Source: Alphaproteobacteria bacterium (GTDB lineage: Bacteria; Pseudomonadota; Alphaproteobacteria; DSM-16000; Inquilinaceae). From it: DNA of 64,000 bases. A program made the translations under genes and the position numbers. Where the stretch lies: assembly GCA_028277405.1 (NCBI GenBank), contig JANQGH010000062.1:78216-142215 (forward strand), given 5' to 3'. Shown piece after piece: positions 9,523 to 17,787 of this stretch; position 1 is the stretch's first letter, and each line of letters starts with the position of its first letter. The notes under the pieces are model-generated. The model was not told where the DNA came from, did no database searches, and saw nothing but the letters and a program-made list of their open reading frames with translations.

Positions 9523-11448
9523 CTATCCGTCGTTTGTGCCGTCGACGAAATAGTATGTCGGCGGGTTGGTCGGGCCCGGCGGCGCGAACCAGTACGATCC
9601 TTCGATCCGATCCGGCACGTTGTGCATGCGGTTCGACACGATGCCGTAGTTCGACAAGGGCACCACGACGCCGATGGTGTAGAAGCTGTCGGCGGCGATC
9701 TGCAGCATCTCGCGCATCAGCTCGGCCCGCTGGTCCTGATCGACCGTCGCGTTCATCTGGTCCCACAGCTCCAACTGGCGGACCACGTGGGCCGGCGGCT
9801 CCTCCGCGCCCTCATTGCCTTGCCACCAGTAGAACCAGGGGATCCCATAGGCGGCATTGTGGTGGATGGGCACCCACGGCGTCGGCCTGAGATAGGCGTC
9901 GAAATTGCCGCCGGGGAAGTCCTCGATGATCACGTCATGCTCGTTGGCGTTCTTGCGCTGGCGCACCAGCGAGCGTTCGACCACGTCCATGCGCGCATCG
10001 ATGCCGACATCCTGCCAGTAGCCGACCACCATCTCGGTGGTGTCGACCATGAACTGCTTGTCCGACCGGGTCAGCACCGACAGGCGGATCGGGTTGCCGT
10101 CCGGCCCCAGCCGATGGCCGTCGGCGTCGCGGTCAGCAAACCCCGCGGCGTCCAGCATCTCATTGGCACGATCGACGTCGTACTCAAGGTACTGGGTCGC
10201 CAGCTGCTCGTTGTAAAGCTCCGGAAAGCCGGGAAGAACGGCGGTTTGCGCCGGCGTGCCCTGGCCGATAAAAACCAGGTCGATGATCTCCTGCCGGTCG
10301 ATCGCATGGCTCAGCGCGGCCCGGAAATCGTGGTTCTGCAAGACCTCGCGCAGGACAGGGTCGCGATGCGCCTGATTGAACGAATAGGTCGCAAGGTTGG
10401 CGTCGCTGGGCGTGACCTCGAAGAAGTCGTAGTTGCCGCGGTCCATGTTGTCGAACAGAACGGCGCGGTTTTCGACGGTGTTGATGTGCGAGGCCGTCAT
10501 GTCGATCTCGCCCGCGATGGCCTTCAGCAACAGAACCTCCGGGTCCTGCACGACCTCGAACACCACCCGGTCGATGTAAGGCAACTGGTTGCCCGCGCTG
10601 TCGACCTTCCAATAGTAGGGGTTGCGCTCGGCAATGACCCTGGTGCCCTCGCCGAACGGCGTGGTCACGATCCAGGCGTTCAGGGTCGGCTTGCCGCCGT
10701 TCAGCCAAAGGTCCGTGCGCAGGGTGAACAGTTCCTGCCAGGTGCTGACACCGGCATCGGCAATCAGTTCGTCGAGAGTGTCGGTGTTATGGTCGGTGTG
10801 GAACTGACGCATGTAATGTTCGGGATACAGGGTCAGCGCGTCGCCGCCGATGGCCGTGGTCACCTGGGCCATGCCGGTCAGCAGGCCGGCATTGGGCACC
10901 GGGAAGGTGATGGTGAAGGTGTGGTCATCGACCCGCTCGATCACGCCCGGCCCCTCGCCGGTGCGCAGATAGGCGGGGAAGTCGGCCAGATCCTCGTGTT
11001 GAAACACCTCGTAGGCGAACAGGATGTCGTCGACATCGAACGGTTCGCCGTCCGACCAGCGCATGCCGTCGCGCAAGGTAAAGGTGTAGACGGTGGCGTC
11101 GTCGTTGGCCTCGACGCTTTCGGCAATGTTGGGCACCACGCCCGACCAGTCGGGCAGCCAGTGGACCATGTGGTCGTAGCCGACCGTCCTCAACGTCCAG
11201 GTTTCGGCGCTTTCGCGCGCGCCTGTGCGCCAGGTACCGCCATAGACGCCGACGGAATCGACCGGCTCCAGAACCCTGGGGTTGACCGGCAGCCGCTCGT
11301 CAACCGGCGGCAGATCGCCGGCGGCAACCAGGGCCGAAAGGGCCGGCGCCTCGCTATAATCCTGCGCAAGGACGGCCGTCGGGCTTGCCATCATCAGCAA
11401 GGCGCCGGCGGCCAATCCGAACAGGCCGGATCTGAACCTGAGCATCAT
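9523..11448 (-). CDS. Periplasmic substrate-binding protein, family 5 (peptide-type ABC)
   Basis: This 641-residue secreted protein has a signal peptide (hydrophobic stretch LFGLAAGALLMMASPTAVLA, predicted cut after AQ about residue 29). It belongs to the SBP_bac_5 family: WSDGEPFDVDDILFAYE near one quarter, RAALSHAIDRQEI in the middle and the late PIHHNAAYGIPWFYWW region. It is longer than DppA (about 530) and resembles binding proteins for large or sugar-containing ligands. It is the first gene of the minus-strand operon and would set transporter specificity. The divergent LysR gene starts 116 bases away and probably controls it. The ligand is inferred to be a tartrate-like acid or conjugate because of the downstream enzymes. 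Confidence 0.88.
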   Translation of the reverse strand: MMLRFRSGLFGLAAGALLMMASPTAVLAQDYSEAPALSALVAAGDLPPVDERLPVNPRVLEPVDSVGVYGGTWRTGARESAETWTLRTVGYDHMVHWLPDWSGVVPNIAESVEANDDATVYTFTLRDGMRWSDGEPFDVDDILFAYEVFQHEDLADFPAYLRTGEGPGVIERVDDHTFTITFPVPNAGLLTGMAQVTTAIGGDALTLYPEHYMRQFHTDHNTDTLDELIADAGVSTWQELFTLRTDLWLNGGKPTLNAWIVTTPFGEGTRVIAERNPYYWKVDSAGNQLPYIDRVVFEVVQDPEVLLLKAIAGEIDMTASHINTVENRAVLFDNMDRGNYDFFEVTPSDANLATYSFNQAHRDPVLREVLQNHDFRAALSHAIDRQEIIDLVFIGQGTPAQTAVLPGFPELYNEQLATQYLEYDVDRANEMLDAAGFADRDADGHRLGPDGNPIRLSVLTRSDKQFMVDTTEMVVGYWQDVGIDARMDVVERSLVRQRKNANEHDVIIEDFPGGNFDAYLRPTPWVPIHHNAAYGIPWFYWWQGNEGAEEPPAHVVRQLELWDQMNATVDQDQRAELMREMLQIAADSFYTIGVVVPLSNYGIVSNRMHNVPDRIEGSYWFAPPGPTNPPTYYFVDGTNDG

Positions 11449-11521
11449 TTCCTCCTCCCATGGGATCGTTGTTGATTTTGGCGTTCCGCCTTTCTGGCCC
11501 GATTTCAGGTGACCGGGCTCT

Positions 11522-11550
11522 TTGCGTCAAATATAATATCGGGGGATTAC
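11522..11550. promoter_or_regulatory. Candidate LysR operator and -10 element between divergent genes
   Basis: The 116-base gap between the binding-protein gene and the divergent LysR gene has an AT-rich patch. It contains TATAAT at 11532-11537 and a dyad TAAT-N8-ATTA at 11534-11549, close to the T-N11-A form of LysR sites. No convincing -35 box was found. The site would serve autoregulation of the LysR gene and control of the importer operon; this is inferred. Confidence 0.4.
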
Positions 11551-11564
11551 GATAAGCTGGGCTT

Positions 11565-12509
11565 ATGGACACAATCCTGTCGTTGCGCGAGATGGAAGTG
11601 CTGCACGCGGTCGTCAATACCGGGACGATGAGCGCCGCGGGCCGTCAGTTACGCATCTCGCAACCGGCCGTCAGCCAACTGGTCGGCGCGGCCGAACGCC
11701 GGCTGGGGGTCAGCCTGTTCATGCGCGAAGGCAACCGGCTGGTCCCGACCGCCGAGTTGCTGGAACTGCAGAACGAACTACAGCTCGTCTTTCGCAACGT
11801 CGATTCCGCCCGCAGGCTTGCGGCACTGCTGAACCAGGGTGCCGGGCGGGTCGTGCGCATCGGTGCGACGCCGGCCTTGGCGACGGCGTTTTTGCCGGAC
11901 GCCGTGGCCGCTTTGGTCGACCGGTATCCCAACGTGAAGGCCCTGATCCGCATTCAGGAGCCATCGCCGATCAAAAACGCCGTCGTGGCGCGCGATTTCG
12001 ATATCGGGCTGGTCTACGCCGAGACGGGACGCGAGGGGATCGACACGACCGATCTGTGCGAGGCGCCGGTGGTGTGCCTGATGATGGCGGACCATCCGCT
12101 GGCCCGGAAGGCCGCCTTGACGCCACGGGATCTTTCAGACCACCCGCTGATCTCGTTCTCACACATGTCGCAGCCTGGCGTCAGCCTGGACGAGATCTTC
12201 GCCGAAGCTGGCGCCCGTCGGAATGTCGTGGTCCAGACCGGCAACTCGTACATGTCGGTGGAATTCGTGCGCAGCGGGCTGGGCATTGCGCTGGCCGATC
12301 CGTTCATCCTGGGTGGCAACACGGCGTCCGATATCGTGGCCCGTCCGTTTGAGCCGACCCGCCTGCTGCGCCCGCGGGCGGTTCACATCAAGGACCGCCA
12401 ACTGTCGGCGGCCGAACAGCACCTGATCGCCTGCCTGCATGACGCGGCCCAGGCCTGGTTGGGCCGAAACGCGCATATGTGGCAAAGGGGGCGATCGCGA
12501 GGCGGCTGA
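11565..12509 (+). CDS. LysR family transcriptional regulator
   Basis: This 314-residue regulator has an N-terminal winged helix-turn-helix (about residues 4-62: LREMEVLHAVVNTGTMSAAG, then LRISQPAVSQ) and a LysR substrate-binding domain from about 90 to 300. It is divergent from the tartrate/sugar-acid importer operon, the standard arrangement for a LysR activator and its target. The likely co-inducer is the imported acid or an intermediate. The DNA-binding helix and the effector domain are both complete. The downstream gene is a separate XRE regulator with its own upstream region, so this gene is probably monocistronic. Confidence 0.88.
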   Translation: MDTILSLREMEVLHAVVNTGTMSAAGRQLRISQPAVSQLVGAAERRLGVSLFMREGNRLVPTAELLELQNELQLVFRNVDSARRLAALLNQGAGRVVRIGATPALATAFLPDAVAALVDRYPNVKALIRIQEPSPIKNAVVARDFDIGLVYAETGREGIDTTDLCEAPVVCLMMADHPLARKAALTPRDLSDHPLISFSHMSQPGVSLDEIFAEAGARRNVVVQTGNSYMSVEFVRSGLGIALADPFILGGNTASDIVARPFEPTRLLRPRAVHIKDRQLSAAEQHLIACLHDAAQAWLGRNAHMWQRGRSRGG

Positions 12510-12549
12510 AGCGGCGAGCCGGCGCCGGCCTTTCGTTGCCTCAGTTCCG

Positions 12550-12621
12550 GTTTTCACTCTGACTAAAATACGCTTGCGGCGCCGGCTGATCCGTGATCAG
12601 ATTTTAGTGACGGTGAAAAAC
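12550..12621. promoter_or_regulatory. Nested inverted repeat, candidate operator of the XRE-cupin regulator
   Basis: ACTAAAAT at 12562-12569 is exactly mirrored by ATTTTAGT at 12601-12608. Outside these, GTTTTCAC at 12550-12557 is mirrored by GTGAAAAAC at 12613-12621 with one extra base. The two arms of about 20 bases are therefore near-complementary across a 31-base spacer. The element ends 16 bases before the XRE-cupin start codon, so it probably overlaps that operon's promoter and ribosome site. Direct binding is inferred. Confidence 0.5.
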
Positions 12622-12637
12622 CAATGCTGGCGGGGGC

Positions 12638-13339
12638 ATGGCGACGGATCTGGGCACCAGCGCGTCGCTGGGGCACAAGCTGCGGCAACGGCGCAAGAAG
12701 ATCGGCAAGACCCTGCAGTCTGTCGCCGACGAGGCCGGGCTGTCCGTCGGCTTCATCTCTCAGGTAGAGCGAGACCTCTCCTCGCCGTCGCTGTCGTCTC
12801 TGATCAACATCGCGGGCGCGCTGGATACCGGGGTCGAGACCTTCATGCGCTCGCCGGTCAAGCCCGGCCCGGTCAGCCGGCACAATCAGCGGCCGGCCTA
12901 CACCACCGGATCGACGGCGCCGACCTATGAACGGCTGAGCGACGCGTTCGACGGCAGCCTTCTGAACTCCGTTCTGATGCGCCTGCCGCCCGGCTATTCG
13001 GCGGAGGAGATCGCCCATGACGGCGAGGAGATGATGTTCGTCGTCTCCGGCCGCATTCTGTGCAGTGTCGACGGCGACACGCGCCTGTTGGAAGAGGGGG
13101 ATTCGGTCCATTTCCCCTCGCATCTGCCGCACCGGACGGAGAATCCGGACGAGACCGCCGCAACCGTGCTGTGGGTCGGCACCTTGCGGATCTTCGACAA
13201 TGACGTGCTGGTCAGCCCCCGCGTGGGCAACGTCCATGCCGACCAGTTCGACCCGGCCCACCATTCACCGAGACAGGGAAGCGGCCGCCCCGATCAAGCC
13301 ATCGCCGGCGGCCACACGAACAAGGGAGAAGGAAGATGA
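12638..13339 (+). CDS. XRE family regulator with C-terminal cupin domain
   Basis: This 233-residue protein has an N-terminal XRE helix-turn-helix (about residues 11-66, LGHKLRQRRKKIGKTLQSVA then LSVGFISQVERD) and a C-terminal cupin_2 barrel (about 115-190, with the GEEMMFVVSGRI and EEGDSVHFPSHLPHR strands). This class usually senses a small molecule with the cupin and represses a neighbouring catabolic operon (for example PuuR-like regulators). It is the first gene of the hydantoinase operon and its stop codon overlaps the start of the binding-protein gene (ATGA). The tail after residue 200 is low in complexity. Effector unknown. Confidence 0.88.
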   Translation: MATDLGTSASLGHKLRQRRKKIGKTLQSVADEAGLSVGFISQVERDLSSPSLSSLINIAGALDTGVETFMRSPVKPGPVSRHNQRPAYTTGSTAPTYERLSDAFDGSLLNSVLMRLPPGYSAEEIAHDGEEMMFVVSGRILCSVDGDTRLLEEGDSVHFPSHLPHRTENPDETAATVLWVGTLRIFDNDVLVSPRVGNVHADQFDPAHHSPRQGSGRPDQAIAGGHTNKGEGR

Positions 13340-14937
13340 GGACTTTGAAGCATACCGTTTCCGCCGCCGCACTGGCGGCCGCGATCGCGACCGTTCCGCT
13401 GGCGGCCGACGCCCAATCCGTCTTGCGCCTGGACGAAGTTGCGGTTGGCGAGCTGGACCCGGCCAAGGCGACCGACTTCGCCGACACGATGTTGATGTTC
13501 AACGCCTATGACACGCTGCTGCTGCCGGCCCAGGGCACGGGCGGCCTGGTGCCGCATCTGGCCAGCGACTATTCCGTCGACGGCAACGACTTCACCTTCA
13601 CGCTACGCGACGACGTGACTTTCGAAAGCGGCAATCCGCTGACGGCCGACGACGTGGTCTACAGCTATGACCGTCTGATCGCGCTGGGCCAGGGCTTCTC
13701 GCACCTGTTCCGCGATCATGTCGCGTCGGTGGAGGCGGTGGACGACAACACCGTGCGCTTCACCTTGAACGCGCCTTACGCGCCGTTCCTGGCGGCGTTG
13801 ACGCGGCTGCAAATCGTCGACAGCCAGACCGCGATGGCCAACGAGCTTGAGGGCGACTATGGCGAGCGTGGCGATTACGCGCAGGCCTATCTGTCGGCCA
13901 ACTCCGCCGGCACCGGCGCCTACACCGTCACCGATCACAACCCGCAGGAACTGACCCTGCTGGCCCGCAATGACGACTATTTCATCGACATTCCCGAGGG
14001 CGCGCCGGACGAGGTGCGGCTGGTCTATGGGCTGGAAGGCGCGACGGTGCGCACGTTGATGTCGCGCGGCGAGCATGACATCTCGTCCCAATGGCTAGCG
14101 CCGGAGATCATCCGGGCCCTGGCGGATCGCGACGACATGCACCTGTTCACCGAAAGCGGCACCGGCGGCTTCTACATCAAGATGAACACGCAGCGGGCAC
14201 CCCTGGACGATGTGCATTGCCGCCGGGCGCTGGCCCACGCGCTGGACTATGACTCGGTCATCGCCCTGATCCAGATCACCGACGAGGTGGCGCAGGGCGT
14301 GCCGGCGAACGGCCCGCTGCCGGCCGGCATGCTGGGCGCCAACCCCGACCTGCCGGTGCCGACCCGCGACATGGCGGCAGCGCAGGCGGAACTGGCGCAA
14401 TGCGCGTACGACCCGGGCGACCAGACGATCGAAATCTCGTGGATCGCCGAGGTGCCGTTGGAGGAGCGCTTTGCCCTCCTGATGCAGGCCAACTTCCAAG
14501 AGCTGGGCTTCGACACCGAGGTGGTGCGGGTACCGTGGGCGCTGTTCACCGAACGCGTAACCCAGGTCGACACCACGCCGCATATCGGCCAGGTCTACGT
14601 TCGCGCCACCACGCCGGACCCGGACGCACTGATCTACAACATGTACCATTCCGACGTGGCCGGCACCTGGCAATCGACCGAATGGCTGAACGATCCGGAG
14701 GTCGACGCCCTGCTAGAGGCCGGGCGCAGCACCATCGACCAGGACGAGCGGGCGCAGATCTATCGCGACCTGGGCGCCAGGCTGGTTGAGCTGCAGCCGA
14801 CGATCTATGCCTTCGACACGCAGAGCGTCTATGTGGCGCGCGGCGCGGTCGAGGCCGAGACCCTTATGGGCGACGGCAGCAATTCCTACAGTCTGGACGG
14901 CGCGAACTTCATGTTCCGCCACATGGACGTCCAGTAG
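13336..14937 (+). CDS. Periplasmic substrate-binding protein, family 5
   Basis: This 533-residue protein has a clear signal peptide (cut predicted after ADA near residue 26) and the SBP_bac_5 fold: LTADDVVYSYDRLIALG near 100, RRALAHALDYDSVIALI near 300 and a C-terminal QSVYVARGAVEA region. Its length is that of DppA. It delivers ligand to the permease pair downstream, which is part of the same operon as HyuA/HyuB, so the ligand is probably a hydantoin-like, lactam-like or amidated amino acid. Its ATG overlaps the TGA of the regulator. A strong stem-loop follows the stop. Confidence 0.88.
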   Translation: MRTLKHTVSAAALAAAIATVPLAADAQSVLRLDEVAVGELDPAKATDFADTMLMFNAYDTLLLPAQGTGGLVPHLASDYSVDGNDFTFTLRDDVTFESGNPLTADDVVYSYDRLIALGQGFSHLFRDHVASVEAVDDNTVRFTLNAPYAPFLAALTRLQIVDSQTAMANELEGDYGERGDYAQAYLSANSAGTGAYTVTDHNPQELTLLARNDDYFIDIPEGAPDEVRLVYGLEGATVRTLMSRGEHDISSQWLAPEIIRALADRDDMHLFTESGTGGFYIKMNTQRAPLDDVHCRRALAHALDYDSVIALIQITDEVAQGVPANGPLPAGMLGANPDLPVPTRDMAAAQAELAQCAYDPGDQTIEISWIAEVPLEERFALLMQANFQELGFDTEVVRVPWALFTERVTQVDTTPHIGQVYVRATTPDPDALIYNMYHSDVAGTWQSTEWLNDPEVDALLEAGRSTIDQDERAQIYRDLGARLVELQPTIYAFDTQSVYVARGAVEAETLMGDGSNSYSLDGANFMFRHMDVQ

Positions 14938-14951
14938 GGTAGATTGGGTTA

Positions 14952-14983
14952 GGGCGCCTCGGACCTAGCGGTTCGGGGCGCCC
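14952..14983 (+). terminator. Intra-operon stem-loop after the binding-protein gene
   Basis: Bases 14952-14965 pair with 14970-14983 in a 14-base stem (two G-T pairs) around the loop TAGC. No run of T follows, so it is a poor full terminator. Such hairpins after a binding-protein gene commonly stabilise the upstream mRNA and lower readthrough, giving more binding protein than permease. The permease start is 20 bases downstream. The effect here is inferred. Confidence 0.6.
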
Positions 14984-15002
14984 TGCCCTTTGGTGCGCGC
15001 GC

Positions 15003-16037
15003 ATGTCGTCGACCTTCTTCAAGACCATCGGCATCCGGCTGTGGACGTCGGCGCTGGTGCTGGTCGGCGTCTCGATCCTGATCTTCTGCATCGCAAGGGT
15101 GATCCCCGGCGACCCGGCGCGCATCGCGCTCGGCCCCAACGCCACGCAAGAACAGGTGGAGCTGTTGCGCGAGCGGCTGCACCTGAACGAGTCCCTGCCC
15201 GTGCAGTATTTCGAGTTCGTGCGCGAACTGTTCCAGGGCGATCTGGGCATGTCGCTCTACACCAACCGGCCGGTGACGACGGATATCGGCGACTTTCTGC
15301 CGGCGACGCTGGAGCTGGTGGTCTTTGCCGGCATTTTGATGGTGGTGGTCGGCATCCCGCTGGGCGTCTTGGCCGCGCGCTATCGCGACAAGCTGACCGA
15401 CAATGTGGTGCGCCTGCTGTCCCTGTTAGGCGTGGTGACGCCCACCTTCGTCTGGGCGGTCTTCCTGATGCTGATCTTCGCCTTCTATCTGGAGATCCTG
15501 CCCGTGGCCGGGCGGCTGTCCCAAGGCGTCGACCCGCCGCCGGGCGTGACCGGATTTTACACCATCGACGCCTTGCTGGCCGGCCAATGGTCGACCTTCG
15601 GCGATGCGTTCAGCCACATCATCCTGCCGGCGACAGCCCTGGCGCTGACCGGCATCGGCCAGACCGCGCGGCTGACCCGCGCCAGCGTGGCGGAGACCTA
15701 CGACAAGCCCTATGTCGAGATGGCACAGGCCTACGGCTTTTCCGATCGAAGGATCGCCAGCAAATACGCCCTGCGGCCGGCCATGATCCCCAGCCTGACC
15801 ATCATGGGGCTGGACTTCGCCGCCATGCTGGGCGGGGCCTTCCTGGTCGAGGCCGTGTTCGCCTGGCCGGGCCTGGCGCGCTATGGCGTCGAGACGATCC
15901 TGCATAAGGATTTGAACGGCATCGTCGGCACGGTGCTGGTGATTTCCGCCTTCTTCCTGATCGTGAATATGCTGGTCGACATTGCGGTCGCCTGGCTGAA
16001 CCCGCGCATCCGGCTGCAAAAACGGTGGGCCGGATGA
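15003..16037 (+). CDS. Peptide-type ABC importer permease, DppB-like
   Basis: This 344-residue inner-membrane permease has six predicted helices, a first helix at about residues 13-33, the periplasmic PGDPARIALGPNAT motif typical of DppB, an EAA loop around VEMAQAYGFSDRRIASKY, and the terminal VAWLNPRIRLQKR. It is the second gene of the hydantoinase transport set. Its TGA overlaps the ATG of the next permease, so the two are coupled. Confidence 0.9.
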   Translation: MSSTFFKTIGIRLWTSALVLVGVSILIFCIARVIPGDPARIALGPNATQEQVELLRERLHLNESLPVQYFEFVRELFQGDLGMSLYTNRPVTTDIGDFLPATLELVVFAGILMVVVGIPLGVLAARYRDKLTDNVVRLLSLLGVVTPTFVWAVFLMLIFAFYLEILPVAGRLSQGVDPPPGVTGFYTIDALLAGQWSTFGDAFSHIILPATALALTGIGQTARLTRASVAETYDKPYVEMAQAYGFSDRRIASKYALRPAMIPSLTIMGLDFAAMLGGAFLVEAVFAWPGLARYGVETILHKDLNGIVGTVLVISAFFLIVNMLVDIAVAWLNPRIRLQKRWAG

Positions 16038-16885
16038 TGGTGGCAATCCTGCGGTCGGAGGCCTGGTACAAGTTCCGGCGCAACAAGCTGTCCATGGTCG
16101 GGTTGGGCTTGGTTACCTTGATCGTCCTCTTGGCGGTGTTCGCGCCGCTGGTCGCCCCCTACCCGACCCATGCCGGCGCCTTTGTCGATTTCGTCAATGC
16201 CAGCCAGCCGCCCTCCGCGACCAACTGGTTCGGCACCGACCTGATCGGCCGGGACATTTTGAGCCGGATCTTCTTTGGCTATCAGGTCTCGCTGGTGCTG
16301 TCCGTCGTCGTGCTGGTGATCGCGGTGCCGATCGGCGTCGGCCTCGGGCTGGTGGCCGGGTACTTCGGCGGCTGGATCGACTATCTGATCATGCGGGTGA
16401 CGGACGTTTTCCTGTCGATCCCGCCGCTGGTTCTGGCCATGGCCATCATGGGCTTTTTGGAGCCGACCTTGCTGAACGCCATGATGGCGGTCGCGGTCAT
16501 GTGGTGGCCCTGGTATGCGCGCCTGGCCTACAACCTCTCGCGCTCGGAAAGCCATGAGGGCTATGTGCTGGCGGCCGAGGTGATCGGCGCGCCGAAATGG
16601 CACGTGCTGGTGCGCGAGGTGCTGCCCAACTGCCTGCCGGCCGTGTTCACCAAGATCACGCTCGATGTCGGCTTCGTCATTCTGATCGCCTCCTCGCTCA
16701 GCTTCTTGGGATTGGGCGTGCAGCCGCCGACGCCCGATCTCGGCTCCATGGTGGCGGAGGGTGCGCAGTACCTGCCGGACATGTGGTGGATGACCGTGTT
16801 TCCGGCCTTCGCGATCCTGATCGCGGTGCTGGGCTTCAACCTGCTGGGCGACGGGTTGCGCGACGCGCTGGACCAGGGACGATGA
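16034..16885 (+). CDS. Peptide-type ABC importer permease, DppC-like
   Basis: This 283-residue permease shows the DppC pattern: N-terminal helix after FRRNKLSMVGLG, the NWFGTDLIGRDILSRIFFG motif, the EAA loop at LAAEVIGAPKWHVLVREVLP and the ending LLGDGLRDALDQGR. I chose the ATG at 16034, which overlaps the previous stop as ATGATG, over an earlier in-frame start at 16025. It forms the membrane channel with the DppB-like protein. Its own stop overlaps the next ATG. Confidence 0.9.
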   Translation: MMVAILRSEAWYKFRRNKLSMVGLGLVTLIVLLAVFAPLVAPYPTHAGAFVDFVNASQPPSATNWFGTDLIGRDILSRIFFGYQVSLVLSVVVLVIAVPIGVGLGLVAGYFGGWIDYLIMRVTDVFLSIPPLVLAMAIMGFLEPTLLNAMMAVAVMWWPWYARLAYNLSRSESHEGYVLAAEVIGAPKWHVLVREVLPNCLPAVFTKITLDVGFVILIASSLSFLGLGVQPPTPDLGSMVAEGAQYLPDMWWMTVFPAFAILIAVLGFNLLGDGLRDALDQGR

Positions 16886-17787
16886 CCGCGCCGCTCTTGC
16901 AAATCGCCGATCTGCGCCTTGCCTTCGACAGTTGGCGCGGGCCGGTCGAGGTGCTGCACGGCATCTCGCTGAACATCAGGCGCGGCGAGAAGGTGGCGCT
17001 GGTTGGCGAGTCCGGCTCCGGCAAGTCGGTTACCGCGCGGATCATCGCCGGCCTGCTGCAGTATCAGCGCGGTGCGCGGATCAGCGGCCATGTCGCATTC
17101 GACGGCAAGGATTTGCTGGGGCTGTCCGAGCGGGCCTTTCGCGACCTGCGCGGCACGGCGATGTCGATGGTGTTCCAGGACCCGACCTCGGCGCTCAACC
17201 CGGTCTTCACCATCGCCGACCAGTTTCGCGAGGTGCTGGGCCGGGCGCACAAGGACATTTCCCGCGCCGAGGCGCGGCGGCGGGCCGCCGAGGCGCTGGA
17301 CCATGTGCTGATCCATGAGCCGGAACGGGTGCTCGCCTCCTACCCCTTCCAGCTCAGCGGCGGCATGAACCAGCGGGTGCTGATCGCCATGGCGCTGGCC
17401 AACCAGCCGGCCCTGCTGCTGGCCGACGAGCCTGGCACGGCGCTGGATGTGACCGTGCAGGACCGCACCCTGCACCTGATGGCCGACCTGATCGAAGAAG
17501 TCGGCAGCGCGGTCCTGTTCATCAGCCACAATCTGGGCGTGGTGCGCGAGTTCGCCGACCGGGTCTATGTCATCTATCGCGGCCGCATCGTCGAACATGC
17601 GGGCACGGACGCCCTGTTTCACGACCCGCGCCACCCCTACACGCGCGCCCTGCTGGCCGCCGTGCCGAAGATTTCCGGCGAGGGATTGCCCGACACGCTG
17701 GTGGAAACCTCCGACGCCTTCGACGCGCCGGCGGTGATCCATGACGGCTGTGAAGAGCCGCCCTTGCCGGCGGGCATGGCCGCATGA
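16882..17787 (+). CDS. ABC importer ATPase, DppD-like
   Basis: This 301-residue ATPase has Walker A GESGSGKS near residues 39-46, the FQDPTSALNPVFT Q-loop, signature LSGGMNQR and Walker B LLLADEPGTALD, then the HPYTRALLAA segment of the oligopeptide subfamily. It starts at ATG 16882, overlapping the permease stop; a much longer open frame upstream runs through the permease gene and is not real. One small deviation is that the usual DEPTTALD reads DEPGTALD. It works with the DppF-like ATPase that follows. Confidence 0.9.
   Translation: MTAPLLQIADLRLAFDSWRGPVEVLHGISLNIRRGEKVALVGESGSGKSVTARIIAGLLQYQRGARISGHVAFDGKDLLGLSERAFRDLRGTAMSMVFQDPTSALNPVFTIADQFREVLGRAHKDISRAEARRRAAEALDHVLIHEPERVLASYPFQLSGGMNQRVLIAMALANQPALLLADEPGTALDVTVQDRTLHLMADLIEEVGSAVLFISHNLGVVREFADRVYVIYRGRIVEHAGTDALFHDPRHPYTRALLAAVPKISGEGLPDTLVETSDAFDAPAVIHDGCEEPPLPAGMAA

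Noticed and set aside
12518..12529. GCCGGCGCCGGC palindrome after the LysR gene as a terminator.
   Set aside because: No loop and no T run; in GC-rich DNA such words are common.
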